Notes: a model not told the origin generated them from the sequence alone. A stretch of DNA of 64,000 nucleotides from Aquamicrobium aerolatum DSM 21857 (GCF_900113935.1 NZ_FORF01000017.1:1-64000); one strand, 5' to 3'. Numbered from the stretch's first letter, positions 43,593 to 52,803 are shown. A program made the numbers and translations.

Positions 43593-44039
43593 ATGGCCAA
43601 CCTGATCATTCGCCCGCTCGCCCCGTCCGACCATGAGGAATGGCGGCGATTGTGGACGGCTTATCTTGCCTTCTACGACACCGCGCTGCCCGCCGACGTC
43701 TTTGAGTCCACCTGGACGCGGCTTCTCGATGAGGGGAAATACGAACCGAACGGCTTGATCGCGGAAGCCGGCGGCAAGCCGGTTGGACTGGTGCACTACA
43801 TCTACCACCGCACCTGCTGGGCGGTTGCCGACAACTGCTATCTTCAGGATCTATACGCAGAACCGGGCGTGCGAGGCACCGGCATCGGCCGGGCGCTGAT
43901 CGAGGCGGTCTATGCGCAGGCAGATGCGGCTGGGGCGGCAAATGTCTACTGGATGACGCAGCACTTCAACGAGAATGCACGCAAACTCTACGATCGCGTC
44001 GCAACCCTCACCCCCTTCATCAAATACCAGCGGACCTGA
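43593..44039 (+). CDS. GNAT-family N-acetyltransferase
   Basis: The 148-residue protein has the GNAT fold: N-terminal IIRPLAPSDHEEWRRLW, the beta-4 segment CYLQDLYAEPGVRGTGIGRALIEAVY with the acetyl-CoA pyrophosphate loop (RGTGIG), and MTQHFNENARKLYDRV near the end. The acceptor substrate is unknown. It is 18 bases after the MoxR stop and five bases before the VWA gene, so it is cotranscribed with both. Confidence 0.9.
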   Translation: MANLIIRPLAPSDHEEWRRLWTAYLAFYDTALPADVFESTWTRLLDEGKYEPNGLIAEAGGKPVGLVHYIYHRTCWAVADNCYLQDLYAEPGVRGTGIGRALIEAVYAQADAAGAANVYWMTQHFNENARKLYDRVATLTPFIKYQRT

Positions 44040-44044
44040 CGCCC

Positions 44045-45235
44045 ATGTTCCTGCCATTCTTCCTGGAACTGAAAGCCGCCAAGGTACCTGTCTCCTTGCG
44101 AGAATGTCTTTCGCTGCTGGAAGGCATGGAAGCGGGGCTTGTCGACTACGATGTCGAGGCATTCTATTACCTGGCACGCGCCTCGCTGGTGAAGGACGAA
44201 CGATATATCGACCGCTTTGACCAGGTCTTCAAGCACGTGTTCAAGGGACTGGAGGCTGTGTCAGGCCAAGGTGCCGTCGACGTCGCCAACCTGCCGGAGG
44301 AATGGTTGCGCCGCCTGGCTGAAAAGCACCTGAGCGACGAGGAAAAGAAGCTGATCGAATCGCTTGGCGGGTTTGAAAAGCTGATGGAAACGCTGAAACA
44401 GCGCCTCGAAGAACAGCAGGGCCGTCATCAGGGCGGTAACAAGTGGATCGGTACCGCCGGCACCTCGCCCTTCGGCGCCTATGGCTACAACCCGGAAGGC
44501 GTTCGCATCGGCCAGCACGAAAGCCGTCACCGCCGCGCCGTGAAAGTGTGGGACCAGCGCGAGTTCAGGAATTTCGACGACAGTGTCGAGCTTGGCACCC
44601 GCAACATCAAGGTCGCCCTGAAACGTCTGCGGCGCTGGGTGCGAGAGGGCGCGCATGAAGAACTCGACCTGCCCGGCACGATTTCATCGACTGCAGAGCA
44701 CGGCTATCTCGACGTCAAGACGCGGCCCGAGCGCCGCAACGCGGTCAAGCTGTTGATGTTCTTCGATGTGGGCGGCTCCATGGACGACCACATCAAGGTG
44801 ATCGAAGAGCTGTTCTCGGCAGCTCGCGTCGAATTCAAGCACATGGAGTATTTTTACTTCCACAACTGCCTTTACGAAGGCGTGTGGAAAGACAATCGCC
44901 GCCGTCATTCGGAGGTCATCCCAACCTTCGACGTGCTGCACAAATACGCTTCCGACTACAAGGTGATCTTCGTCGGCGATGCGTCGATGAGCCCTTACGA
45001 GATCGCCTACAAAGGCGGATCGGTCGAGCACTGGAACGAGGAAGCGGGTGCCGTCTGGCTCCAGCGCGTGCGCGCCCAGTGGCCCAACGCGGTTTGGCTG
45101 AACCCAGTGCAGGAAAAACATTGGGGCTACACACATTCGATTCAGATGATTCGTGAACTTTTCTCGGATCGCATGTATCCGCTGACCCTCGAGGGGCTGG
45201 AGCGCGCAACGCGAGAACTATCGCGCAAGCATTGA
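44045..45235 (+). CDS. CoxE-like VWA-domain protein, partner of MoxR
   Basis: The 396-residue protein has a helical N-terminal half (about 1-200) and a C-terminal von Willebrand A domain (about 230-390) of the CoxE type. The metal-ion-dependent adhesion site reads FFDVGGSMDDH; the usual DxSxS has Gly at the second position, and the residue pattern FVGDASMSPYE later supplies the other MIDAS elements. Together with MoxR it is expected to act as a chaperone for a metalloenzyme, whose gene is not in the window. It starts five bases after the GNAT gene. Confidence 0.88.
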   Translation: MFLPFFLELKAAKVPVSLRECLSLLEGMEAGLVDYDVEAFYYLARASLVKDERYIDRFDQVFKHVFKGLEAVSGQGAVDVANLPEEWLRRLAEKHLSDEEKKLIESLGGFEKLMETLKQRLEEQQGRHQGGNKWIGTAGTSPFGAYGYNPEGVRIGQHESRHRRAVKVWDQREFRNFDDSVELGTRNIKVALKRLRRWVREGAHEELDLPGTISSTAEHGYLDVKTRPERRNAVKLLMFFDVGGSMDDHIKVIEELFSAARVEFKHMEYFYFHNCLYEGVWKDNRRRHSEVIPTFDVLHKYASDYKVIFVGDASMSPYEIAYKGGSVEHWNEEAGAVWLQRVRAQWPNAVWLNPVQEKHWGYTHSIQMIRELFSDRMYPLTLEGLERATRELSRKH

Positions 45236-45288
45236 GGGCGCGCATTACCGACCCTACATCTGGCACAACAACAAATCAGGAGCCAATC

Positions 45289-45690
45289 ATGGACGCCAAG
45301 ACCTTTCCTGTCAGCCGCACGGACGCTGAATGGCGCGCGCTTTTGACCCCGGAACAGTATCAGGTGATGCGCCAGCACGGCACCGAGCGCCCCGGCAGTT
45401 GCGCCTTGCTGCATGAACATCGCGCCGGCACATTTCAGTGTGTGGGCTGTGACGAAAAGCTGTTTGCCGCGACGTTGAAATTCGAGAGCGGAACCGGCTG
45501 GCCGAGCTTCAATGATCCTCTACCCGGCGCGGTCGAGACAACCGAAGACCGGTCATTCGGTATGGTTCGTACAGAAGTGCACTGCGCCACATGCGGCAGC
45601 CATCTGGGGCATGTGTTCCCCGACGGCCCACCGCCGACCGGCTTGCGCTATTGCATCAACGGTGTGGCGCTCAAGTTCCAGCCAGACTAA
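45289..45690 (+). CDS. msrB: Peptide-methionine (R)-S-oxide reductase
   Basis: MsrB repairs the R epimer of methionine sulfoxide. The 133-residue protein has the four zinc cysteines (CVGC and CATC), the core GTGWPSFNDP with catalytic residues and the nucleophilic Cys in GLRYCING near the C-terminus. There is no signal peptide, so it acts in the cytoplasm. The ATG at 45289 follows CAGGAG by six bases and rules out the longer frame starting at 45232. A terminator follows. Confidence 0.96.
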   Translation: MDAKTFPVSRTDAEWRALLTPEQYQVMRQHGTERPGSCALLHEHRAGTFQCVGCDEKLFAATLKFESGTGWPSFNDPLPGAVETTEDRSFGMVRTEVHCATCGSHLGHVFPDGPPPTGLRYCINGVALKFQPD

Positions 45691-45716
45691 CGCCTGCGCG
45701 AGTTCTATTCACCCGT

Positions 45717-45753
45717 CAAAAGCCGCTGATCGCCAGGCGTTCGGCGGCTTTTC
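45717..45753 (+). terminator. Rho-independent terminator of msrB
   Basis: AAAAGCCGC pairs with GCGGCTTTT around a long loop (TGATCGCCAGGCGTTCG), about 25 bases after the msrB stop. Confidence 0.85.
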
Positions 45754-45937
45754 TATTGGGCTATCTGCCGCCTCACGACATCCTCCCTATCCAAAAGGTG
45801 TAACCAACAATCCTTCACTCCACCTGTTTGCGCATTAGCAGTAGCTCTTACCCAATAGGGCGTTGTTTCTTGTGCCCCTGCGGCAACCTATTCTTTGCGT
45901 ACATTGAAACGGGCTCGCGACCCGGCGGAGTATATTG

Positions 45938-47158
45938 ATGCAAGGTAGACTGGTATTGGCAGGGCTGTGCCTGGTGACGTTGTGCGCCAATGGGCACGCA
46001 CAGGACCACTATCGCCTTGCGACAGGTGACCGGGTGGAAATCTGGACTTCTGTCGATGAGGCGATGCGACGCACGGTCACGATCGGTCCCGACGGTTGGC
46101 TTTCACTGCCTCTGGCAGGGCACCTTCAAGGTGCCGGCCTTACCCTCATCGAGCTGGAAACACAGATCAAAGACAAGCTCCGGCCCTTTTTCAAGGACGA
46201 CCCGGACCTGACGCTGATGCTCGTTCCCGGCGCCGAGCGTGAGCAGACTATCTATGTCAACGGCGACGTCACAAATCCAGGTGCCTATCCCTATCGGCCC
46301 GGCCTTCTGGTCGCGCACAGCATCAGCATGGCTGGGGGACGTCCACGTGGCGCCGGCACCGCATCGAGCGATGAACGGCGCATCACGACGAATGGCGAGA
46401 TTGATCGCACGACGGCGCTGATTTCCCAGCTGACGGCCCAGGCGGCCCGTATCCGCTCGGAGCAGAGTGATCGCACGACGATCGATGCGTCCACAGCCAT
46501 GCCGACGGACATTGCCCGTGAAAGCTCGATCCTCCGTTCCCGGCTTGAGGAAAAGAGCGAACAGGCACGAGCGCATGCAGAACGTTTGAAGATCCGCCGC
46601 GAATTGGCAGAGACACTCAGCGAACAAGGCAAAGCCATCGAGCTACAGGTCGAACTGGCCGAGGCTCGACTGCGCTCAATCTCGCAACTGGTTGAGAAAG
46701 GCTACGCCAATGAAACCCGGCAGATAGAGATCCGAAGCGAAATCGCCGAATTGCGGGCACGTCGTCATGAACTGGAGGGCCAGATCGTCACGGCACGTCT
46801 CAATGTAGCCGATGAGGGCGAAACATACCGCGAATTGCTCGCTGCGCGCAGAGGCCAGCTCATCATCGATCTTCGCGACACGGAGCGGCAGCTCGAAAAT
46901 GCCACGCTGACGCTGGCAGACAACAAGCGCCTCCTTTCTCTTCTCGACGCCGCTCCCCTGGATAGCGATTCCCCATCCACGCAACTCATCATCAAGGTCG
47001 TCAGATCGGTCAACGGACAGCCAATCGAGATCGATGCCTCCGAACTCTCCGAAGTACAGCCTGGCGACTTGATCCGCGTCTCGCGCCCGAGCGAGGAAAC
47101 CCCGCCTCACCCCGCATCTGCGACGGGAATTGAAAATGCTCAACGATCTCCTTCGTAA
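45938..47158 (+). CDS. Outer-membrane polysaccharide export protein (ExoF-like)
   Basis: The 406-residue protein has a signal peptide (cleavage near GHAQ-DHYRL), a Poly_export domain (PF02563, YRLATGDRVEIW through DPDLTLML) and an SLBB-type block (IYVNGDVTNPGAYPYRPGLL). About 230 residues of coiled coil follow, and then a C-terminal LIIKVVRSVNGQPIEID/LSEVQPGDLIRVSRP repeat. No lipobox Cys is seen, so this is the ExoF type, not a Wza lipoprotein. GGCGGAG seven bases before ATG 45938 decides the start. It overlaps the next gene by 23 bases. Confidence 0.88.
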   Translation: MQGRLVLAGLCLVTLCANGHAQDHYRLATGDRVEIWTSVDEAMRRTVTIGPDGWLSLPLAGHLQGAGLTLIELETQIKDKLRPFFKDDPDLTLMLVPGAEREQTIYVNGDVTNPGAYPYRPGLLVAHSISMAGGRPRGAGTASSDERRITTNGEIDRTTALISQLTAQAARIRSEQSDRTTIDASTAMPTDIARESSILRSRLEEKSEQARAHAERLKIRRELAETLSEQGKAIELQVELAEARLRSISQLVEKGYANETRQIEIRSEIAELRARRHELEGQIVTARLNVADEGETYRELLAARRGQLIIDLRDTERQLENATLTLADNKRLLSLLDAAPLDSDSPSTQLIIKVVRSVNGQPIEIDASELSEVQPGDLIRVSRPSEETPPHPASATGIENAQRSPS

Positions 47159-48617
47159 CGCCATCTACTATGCCGAGGCCTTCGCCAAGCGCCCCCTGTT
47201 TGCGATTGTGCCGGGCGCAACGGTTCTGGTCGTCGCTCTGGCTGCGATCCTGTTGCTGCCGCGCACCTATCAGTCCGAAGCATTGTTGATGGTGGAGCCC
47301 ACCCCAGCATCATCGAACCTGCTTCCCGAGACGGTCATGAGCGAGCAACTGCAATTCATCGAGCAGCGCGTTCTCGCGCGTGAAAAACTATTGGCTCTGG
47401 CCAACGAGTTCGACCTCTTCCCCGGTGCACGGACGGAAATGTCGACGACGATGCTTGCTGACCTGGTACGCCAGCACATCAACATCAACACGGTCGCCGC
47501 TGAACCATCCGCGCGCCACGCTGCAACCAGCGCAATGCGGGTCGCCTTTCGTTCAGACTCAGCGGAACGCACTGCAGCGGTGACGTCGCGACTGGTGGAG
47601 ATGATCATCGAGGAAAACCGCCGCCTTCGCATTCAACGCGCCACCGAAGCAACCAGGTTCCTGGAACTGGAGGCAAAGACCCTTGCCGAGCGCATTGCCC
47701 AGCGCGAAGCGGAATGGCGCGACTTCGTTGCAGCCAATGCAGACGCGATGCCCGCACGCGTCACCGGCCTTGAAAGCGAACTGCATGAGCGCGAGCGCGA
47801 GGCCTCGACACAAGCCGCCACACTTGCCGCATTGACCCAGGAAATCCAACTTTCCGAGGTTGAACTGCGCACCGCGATGCAGAGCTCCGAACCCGTTGCC
47901 CAGGCGCGTCATCAATTGTCCCAGCTTGAAGCCGAACACAACAGCAAGTCCGTCATCTATTCTGCCGAACACCCGGAAATGCGTTCGTTGAACCAGCGCA
48001 TCGAGAGCCTTCGCCAGCGCATCGCGCTGGGCATTACCACCCCTGCTCAACGACCCGACCTGCCGCCCGAACTGACGATGATCACTGAACGGATCGCCAT
48101 CGGTAAACGACGCCAGGAAACGCTGCAAACCGAGCATGCTGAAACGATCAGCCGGATCACCGAACTTCGTGACATCCTCGCGCGCGCGCCAGCAGTTCAG
48201 GCTCAAGTCGACGCTTTCGAACGCGATCGCGCCGGCATTTGGCGTGCATCCGACGATACCAATGGAAAGCTGGCTGCAGCACGCTCAAGCGAGCGACTCG
48301 AAATTGCCGACTCCAACTCGCAGGTTCAGATCATTGAACAGCCGGAGGTCCCACTTTACCCGGCCTCGCCGAACAGAAAACGGCTCTTTCTGCTTGCGCT
48401 CGCCGCCGCTTTTGGCGCGGGCATCGGTGGAGTCTATCTGGGCGACAGTCTGCAGCGCACCATTCGCGGCAGCTTCGACCTTCGTAACGCGCTTGCTGGC
48501 TCAACCCTCGTGATGATCCCCGATTGGCAGCCCCAGAACGAACGCCGAAAATTGGTAGATGTCGCGCTCGACTGGTTAGCAGGGGTACGTCATCCGAAAA
48601 CCCAGGCCAACGCCTGA
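47136..48617 (+). CDS. Polysaccharide chain-length/co-polymerase protein (GumC/Wzc-type)
   Basis: The 493-residue inner-membrane protein has a membrane helix at each end (about 20-42 and 415-436), a large periplasmic coiled-coil domain between, and an LPxx-type loop at VEPTPASSNLLPE. It resembles polysaccharide co-polymerases (GumC, EpsF) that set chain length together with a cytoplasmic tyrosine kinase. The conserved proline-rich stretch PLYPASPNRKR precedes the second helix. The ATG at 47136 overlaps the export gene, with GGGAAT upstream. There is no kinase domain at its C-terminus; the separate kinase-like gene follows 17 bases later. Confidence 0.88.
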   Translation: MLNDLLRNAIYYAEAFAKRPLFAIVPGATVLVVALAAILLLPRTYQSEALLMVEPTPASSNLLPETVMSEQLQFIEQRVLAREKLLALANEFDLFPGARTEMSTTMLADLVRQHININTVAAEPSARHAATSAMRVAFRSDSAERTAAVTSRLVEMIIEENRRLRIQRATEATRFLELEAKTLAERIAQREAEWRDFVAANADAMPARVTGLESELHEREREASTQAATLAALTQEIQLSEVELRTAMQSSEPVAQARHQLSQLEAEHNSKSVIYSAEHPEMRSLNQRIESLRQRIALGITTPAQRPDLPPELTMITERIAIGKRRQETLQTEHAETISRITELRDILARAPAVQAQVDAFERDRAGIWRASDDTNGKLAAARSSERLEIADSNSQVQIIEQPEVPLYPASPNRKRLFLLALAAAFGAGIGGVYLGDSLQRTIRGSFDLRNALAGSTLVMIPDWQPQNERRKLVDVALDWLAGVRHPKTQANA

Positions 48618-48634
48618 GAGGCAAGAGTCATTCC

Positions 48635-49456
48635 ATGGACAGCATTACCAAGGCCGTACAAAGGGCGCGAGAACTAAGACAATCCCCTTCATCACCGTTC
48701 GTGACGTTATCTGGCAAGCGGATGGGCGTGTCTTCCGTCACACGCGAGCCGGACAACCTGTCGCCATCGACCACGTCTGGCACACAAGGAGCGCACCGCG
48801 CCGAAACGAGCGTTCAGCTCGACGCCACCCTTCTGCAGCGCAATAGGATCGTGGCCTTCGAACCGACTGCCTTTGCTTGCCGACATTATGACCTGCTGCG
48901 AGACCAGATCATCCACGATCAAATGGGTTCGGATTTTATCATCGTTGCAGTCGCCGGAGCAGCTGCAGGTAACGGCGCGACGGTCACCGCCGCCAATCTG
49001 GCATTCACATTCGCACGGAACCAAAAACACCGTGTTGTGCTGATCTCTCCGGATGGGGCGACCGACCCTTCTCTGCTTCGTTATTTGGGGTTGGAGGGTC
49101 AGGATTGGCAAGATGCGAGTTGGCCAAGCAACGAGGCAAGCGGCGGGCATATCCTGGCAGGCAATGTCGGGATGTGGCTCGAAATTGCCAATGACGACGC
49201 CCGTGATAACGCACATGCCCTGATAGATGGCGCGCGGACCAACCGCCGATGGCCGGCAACCGTGATCGTGCTTGATCTGCCGCCTTTGCCGGCATCCGAT
49301 TTGGCAGCTGCCTACATATCGTTGTCGACCAACGTAGTTGTCGTTCTGGCAAGCGGTGAAACTACACTGCCGCAGGTCGAGTCTTGCAAAAGCATCCTCG
49401 GACAGCGCAGCGGCGTTCATTACATTCTCAACAAGACGGGCCGGCATGGGCTTTAG
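48635..49456 (+). CDS. BY-kinase-like P-loop protein with degenerate Walker A
   Basis: The 273-residue cytoplasmic protein has the fold of CpsD/CapB tyrosine kinases: a ~70-residue N-terminal region, NRIVAFEPTAFACRHYDLLRDQI before the P-loop, then AGAAAGNGATVTAANLA (about 107-122). The normal motif is PGEGKT; here Lys is Ala (residue 115), so ATP hydrolysis and autophosphorylation are unlikely. A Walker-B-like VIVLDLPPL and the C-terminal NKTGRH remain. There is no tyrosine-rich tail. It probably acts as a non-catalytic regulator of the chain-length protein. The start ATG follows GAGAGG. Confidence 0.8.
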   Translation: MDSITKAVQRARELRQSPSSPFVTLSGKRMGVSSVTREPDNLSPSTTSGTQGAHRAETSVQLDATLLQRNRIVAFEPTAFACRHYDLLRDQIIHDQMGSDFIIVAVAGAAAGNGATVTAANLAFTFARNQKHRVVLISPDGATDPSLLRYLGLEGQDWQDASWPSNEASGGHILAGNVGMWLEIANDDARDNAHALIDGARTNRRWPATVIVLDLPPLPASDLAAAYISLSTNVVVVLASGETTLPQVESCKSILGQRSGVHYILNKTGRHGL

Positions 49457-49490
49457 CCGTAACAGTCAGCCCGACTATTGGAGATAGACA

Positions 49491-50330
49491 TTGTACGCAG
49501 ATCATTTCGGGTTTCGCGAGATGCCATTTTCGATCCTGCCGGATCCGCGCTTTCTCTATCTTAGCAGAGCGCATTCCATGGCGCTGTCTATGCTGGAATA
49601 CGGCGTTCTGAATCAGGCTGGCTTCACTGTCGTGACAGGAGAAATCGGGTCCGGAAAAACAACTTTGATCAAACACCTTCTCCGGAACGTGGAAGGCGAC
49701 CTGACGATTGGTCTCATCAACAATACGCCACGAGAGGATGACAACCTTCTTGAATGGCTGTTGCTGGCTTTCAACCAGCCGGCACCCGTCGGCGAGTCGC
49801 GTGCTTACCTTCACCGCCGATTCAGCGATTTCGTAGCTGGCCTTGCCGACCACGGCAGACGTGCCGTTGTCGTGATTGATGAAGCCCAGAATCTGAGCCC
49901 CTCGTTGATCGAGGAGTTGCGCATGCTCTCCAATATGAACGATGCAAGGATGATGCTGCAATTGATCCTGGTCGGCCAGCCGGAGCTCAGTCTCACATTG
50001 AGCGCTCCCGAACTGCGGCAGTTCGCGTTGCGCGTATCGTCCGATTTTCACTTGCCAAGACTGCTTCCAGCTGAGGTGAACCACTATATCCGTCACCGGC
50101 TCGAGTATGTCGGCAGCCACGCGGGGATCATCCGGCGCGGCGCGCGCGCGTTGATTGCCGAAGAAACGCAAGGCATCCCCCGACAGATCAACATTCTGGC
50201 AGACCGGTGTCTGGCCTACGCCTATGGCCGCGGCCTTCGGTCCGTCAGCCAACGGCTGGTCCAACAGGTTATTGACGAGCGCCAGCGCCACGGCGTCTTC
50301 CGACACACCGCCCAGCTTGCGCTCGGGTGA
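49491..50330 (+). CDS. ExeA-type AAA+ ATPase of exopolysaccharide/exosortase loci
   Basis: The 279-residue ATPase starts with YADHFGFREMPFSILPDPRF, the family hallmark of the ExeA/TIGR03015 type. It has Walker A VTGEIGSGKTTL (about 43-54) and Walker B VVVIDEAQNL (about 124-133). The start codon is TTG at 49491 behind GGAG (seven-base spacer), which is rare; no other start fits the conserved N-terminus. Members occur in XrtA-type exosortase polysaccharide loci and in type II secretion (ExeA), but no exosortase gene is present here. It probably couples ATP to assembly of the export machinery. Confidence 0.85.
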   Translation: MYADHFGFREMPFSILPDPRFLYLSRAHSMALSMLEYGVLNQAGFTVVTGEIGSGKTTLIKHLLRNVEGDLTIGLINNTPREDDNLLEWLLLAFNQPAPVGESRAYLHRRFSDFVAGLADHGRRAVVVIDEAQNLSPSLIEELRMLSNMNDARMMLQLILVGQPELSLTLSAPELRQFALRVSSDFHLPRLLPAEVNHYIRHRLEYVGSHAGIIRRGARALIAEETQGIPRQINILADRCLAYAYGRGLRSVSQRLVQQVIDERQRHGVFRHTAQLALG

Positions 50331-50350
50331 GGAAGAGTCTGGAGCCGCAC

Positions 50351-51310
50351 ATGACCAATCCATTTCGGCTGGGCATCATCATCGTTAACTACCGAACGGC
50401 CGAACTGGTCATCGATTGCCTGCAATCGCTGAATCTTCCGGCGGTGTTGCCTGACGGCACGCAAATTGTAGTTGTCGAGGGCGGATCGAGCGATAACTCA
50501 GCCCGATTGATCGGCGAGGCGATCGTGTCAAACGGGTGGAGTGATCGGACTGCGTTGCTGTCGCTGGAACGGAATGGCGGCTTCGCCTTTGCCAACAATC
50601 GAGGTCTTGAGCACCTGCGCGCGCGTCATGGTGAACCCGAATATGTGTTGTTCCTCAACCCTGACACCGTGGTGCGGCCGCGGGCGATAACGGAATTGCT
50701 GGCTTATGTGGTGCAAATGCCCAGCGTCGGGATAGCCGGCAGCCGGTTGGAGGACTTCGACGGCACGCCTCAGGCATGCGCTTTCCGATTTCCTTCCGCT
50801 GCCGCGGAGCTGGAAAGTGAAGCTCGTATCGGTGTGATCTCGCGCCTTCTCAGCCCATGGCGTGTTGTTCCCGACATCGGAGAAGAAGCGCTTCGGGTCG
50901 ACTGGGTTTCAGGTGCGAGCATGATGGTGCGTTCCCGCGTTCTGCAGGAAGTTGGGTCGTTCGACGAGGAGTATTTTCTCTATTTCGAGGAAGTTGACCT
51001 TTGCCGGCGGGCCGCACGTGCCGGCTGGGAATGCCACCACGTCCCCACCAGCCGTGTCGTACATCTTGTCGGACAGTCGACTGGCGTAACCCGCCGCGAC
51101 ATCCGCCTGCCCCGCAGACCATCCTACTGGTTCAGATCACGCAATCTCTATTTTCGAAAGCATCATCGCGCCAGCTATCGCCTTATTGCGAATATCTCAT
51201 GGATCATGGGACATTTGGCGTACAGGACGCGACATCTGGTTCTGCGTCGGCGAAGCGACCTCCCACCCCATCTATTGACCGACTTCCTTCGACACAGCCT
51301 TCAGCGCTGA
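50351..51310 (+). CDS. Glycosyltransferase family 2 (WbbL-like)
   Basis: The 319-residue enzyme is a GT-A glycosyltransferase: IIIVNYRTAELVIDCLQSL at the nucleotide-binding N-terminus, VLFLNPDTVV for the DxD-like site (about 105), WVSGASMMVRSRVLQEVGSFDEEYFLYFEEVDLCRR in the middle, and a C-terminal amphipathic segment that may contact the membrane. WbbL-type enzymes add rhamnose or related sugars to a lipid-linked acceptor; donor and acceptor cannot be fixed. The ATG at 50351 follows GGAGCC. It ends the five-gene rightward operon that starts at 45938. Confidence 0.88.
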   Translation: MTNPFRLGIIIVNYRTAELVIDCLQSLNLPAVLPDGTQIVVVEGGSSDNSARLIGEAIVSNGWSDRTALLSLERNGGFAFANNRGLEHLRARHGEPEYVLFLNPDTVVRPRAITELLAYVVQMPSVGIAGSRLEDFDGTPQACAFRFPSAAAELESEARIGVISRLLSPWRVVPDIGEEALRVDWVSGASMMVRSRVLQEVGSFDEEYFLYFEEVDLCRRAARAGWECHHVPTSRVVHLVGQSTGVTRRDIRLPRRPSYWFRSRNLYFRKHHRASYRLIANISWIMGHLAYRTRHLVLRRRSDLPPHLLTDFLRHSLQR

Positions 51311-51348
51311 GCGGCACCCGTCGCCAAAACTCACCCACAAGGCAGCCG

Positions 51349-52380
51349 TCAAATACGCACTGGGGGCAAAGGTTCAGATGCAATCCGGCCACGTGAGGCC
51401 GAGCGTGCCAGTGCGATGCAAGGCCTTTCGATCACCCTGTACATGACCCACGCGAACGTCACGCATGTCACAGTCGCGAGCAGCAGTCCTGACGCCTGTG
51501 CCGCTACCGAACGCCCGGCAATCATGTACCAGACGCGAAACGTTGCGCCGGTGATGGGGTTGTGTGTCAGATAAAGTGAGTAGGAAATCATCCCGAGGAA
51601 CTGCAACCAGCGCCAGTTCAAGGTGTTGTGAAGTCGTCCCTTGATCGCGGCGGATGCAAGGATCAGGGCCGTCGCGCTCGAAATCAGTGCGAAGAGATTG
51701 GAATGAAGGAAGGAGGCGACGAGCAGAACAGCTGTGTACGCCAGAAACAGGGGACGCGTGCGTGGGAAACACCAGGCGAAATGCACCCCCACTCCCAGCA
51801 GGAACGCATAAAACAAATTGACGAAAACACCGCGGAATTCCGGCACCAGGCCCAACGGCCACAACAGGCTCAAACAGAACGTAATCAACAGCACCGAGGT
51901 TGAGCGCGTCACCAATACAAGCGCAAGGACGACGTAGAACTGAATTTCATAACACAGAGTCCAGAAAACCGGATTCAAATGCGTGTAGCCAAGTATTTCC
52001 TGCGCGTAAAACAGATGGGCGATCAATTGGCCGACAGAAAATTCGGGATCGGGTCGCCCAACGACAACGGCACTCGCCAAGACTGAAAAGCCGACCGCAA
52101 GCAGGATCGCTACCCAATAGGGCGGATCAAGCCGGATCGACCTGCGCAACATGAAATAAACGAGAAAGCGCGGAGTAATCGGTGCCTTCGATATCGAATG
52201 CATGATCACGAATCCGCTGATCACAAAAAAGATCGCGACACCGCCCTCACCAAGCGTGGCGATATGTGCAAACTCACGTGGAACAAAGTCGACATGGTTG
52301 CCGCGCAAAGCGTGAAACATCACAACGGCAAATGCCGCCAGGCCCCGCAGACCATCGATGAAACTGTAGCGACCATTCAT
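51349..52380 (-). CDS. Acyltransferase family 3 membrane protein
   Basis: The 343-residue protein has the PF01757 core: SFIDGLRGLAAFAVVMFHALRG at residues 6-27 with the conserved Arg and His, GVAIFFVISGFVIMHS near residue 50, ten or so membrane helices, and YSLYLTHNPITG near residue 280, with IERPCIALARS at the C-terminus. It would acylate a membrane-linked sugar or polysaccharide; the donor and acceptor are unknown. AGGCAGGTAG precedes ATG 52380. It faces the GT2 gene and is transcribed away from the LuxR gene. Confidence 0.88.
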   Translation of the reverse strand: MNGRYSFIDGLRGLAAFAVVMFHALRGNHVDFVPREFAHIATLGEGGVAIFFVISGFVIMHSISKAPITPRFLVYFMLRRSIRLDPPYWVAILLAVGFSVLASAVVVGRPDPEFSVGQLIAHLFYAQEILGYTHLNPVFWTLCYEIQFYVVLALVLVTRSTSVLLITFCLSLLWPLGLVPEFRGVFVNLFYAFLLGVGVHFAWCFPRTRPLFLAYTAVLLVASFLHSNLFALISSATALILASAAIKGRLHNTLNWRWLQFLGMISYSLYLTHNPITGATFRVWYMIAGRSVAAQASGLLLATVTCVTFAWVMYRVIERPCIALARSASRGRIASEPLPPVRI

Positions 52381-52803
52381 GGTCTACCTGCCTGAGCGCG
52401 AGGTTGAGACAGATGTCGCGCGTCTATCATCTAACCCGAAACCGCTCGTCTGTTCTGCCTCTCCAATGGTGGTAGAGATCGAGGTAATTCGGCAACACGG
52501 CGTCCCAGAAAACAGTCGTGAGCGATTATTCCTCCTTGCGGAGATTTAATACCTGCCAGCAGACGAGGAACTTTTTATAAGCCGCCGCGTTAATGATCCC
52601 TAAACCATAGTATGTAGAGGCAAGACACTAGCTAGCCAAAAGCAACTAAACAAGAGATCAATATTGATATAATTCACAACAATGCACCAAACGCCACCTA
52701 GACCTCATGTTTATTGTTACAGATTCTGTCGTGCGGTATACAAAAGAAAGTCATCTTACTGTTAAAAGATGAACAACTAGATAAACGGAGGAAAGGTCAG
52801 GCA
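52381..52803. other. Long AT-rich intergenic region upstream of the LuxR regulator
   Basis: No gene is seen in these 423 bases. The first part holds the promoter of the leftward acyltransferase and the last 250 bases, distinctly AT-rich, the promoter and leader of the regulator. TTAATGATCCCTAAA near 52592 resembles a CtrA site but lacks the second TTAA. A short frame from 52714 ends into the regulator and has no ribosome-binding site. Confidence 0.5.

Noticed and set aside
52592-52606. CtrA site upstream of the LuxR-type regulator
   Set aside because: The second half is TAAA, not TTAA, and it is about 200 bases upstream in a very AT-rich region where such matches are frequent.
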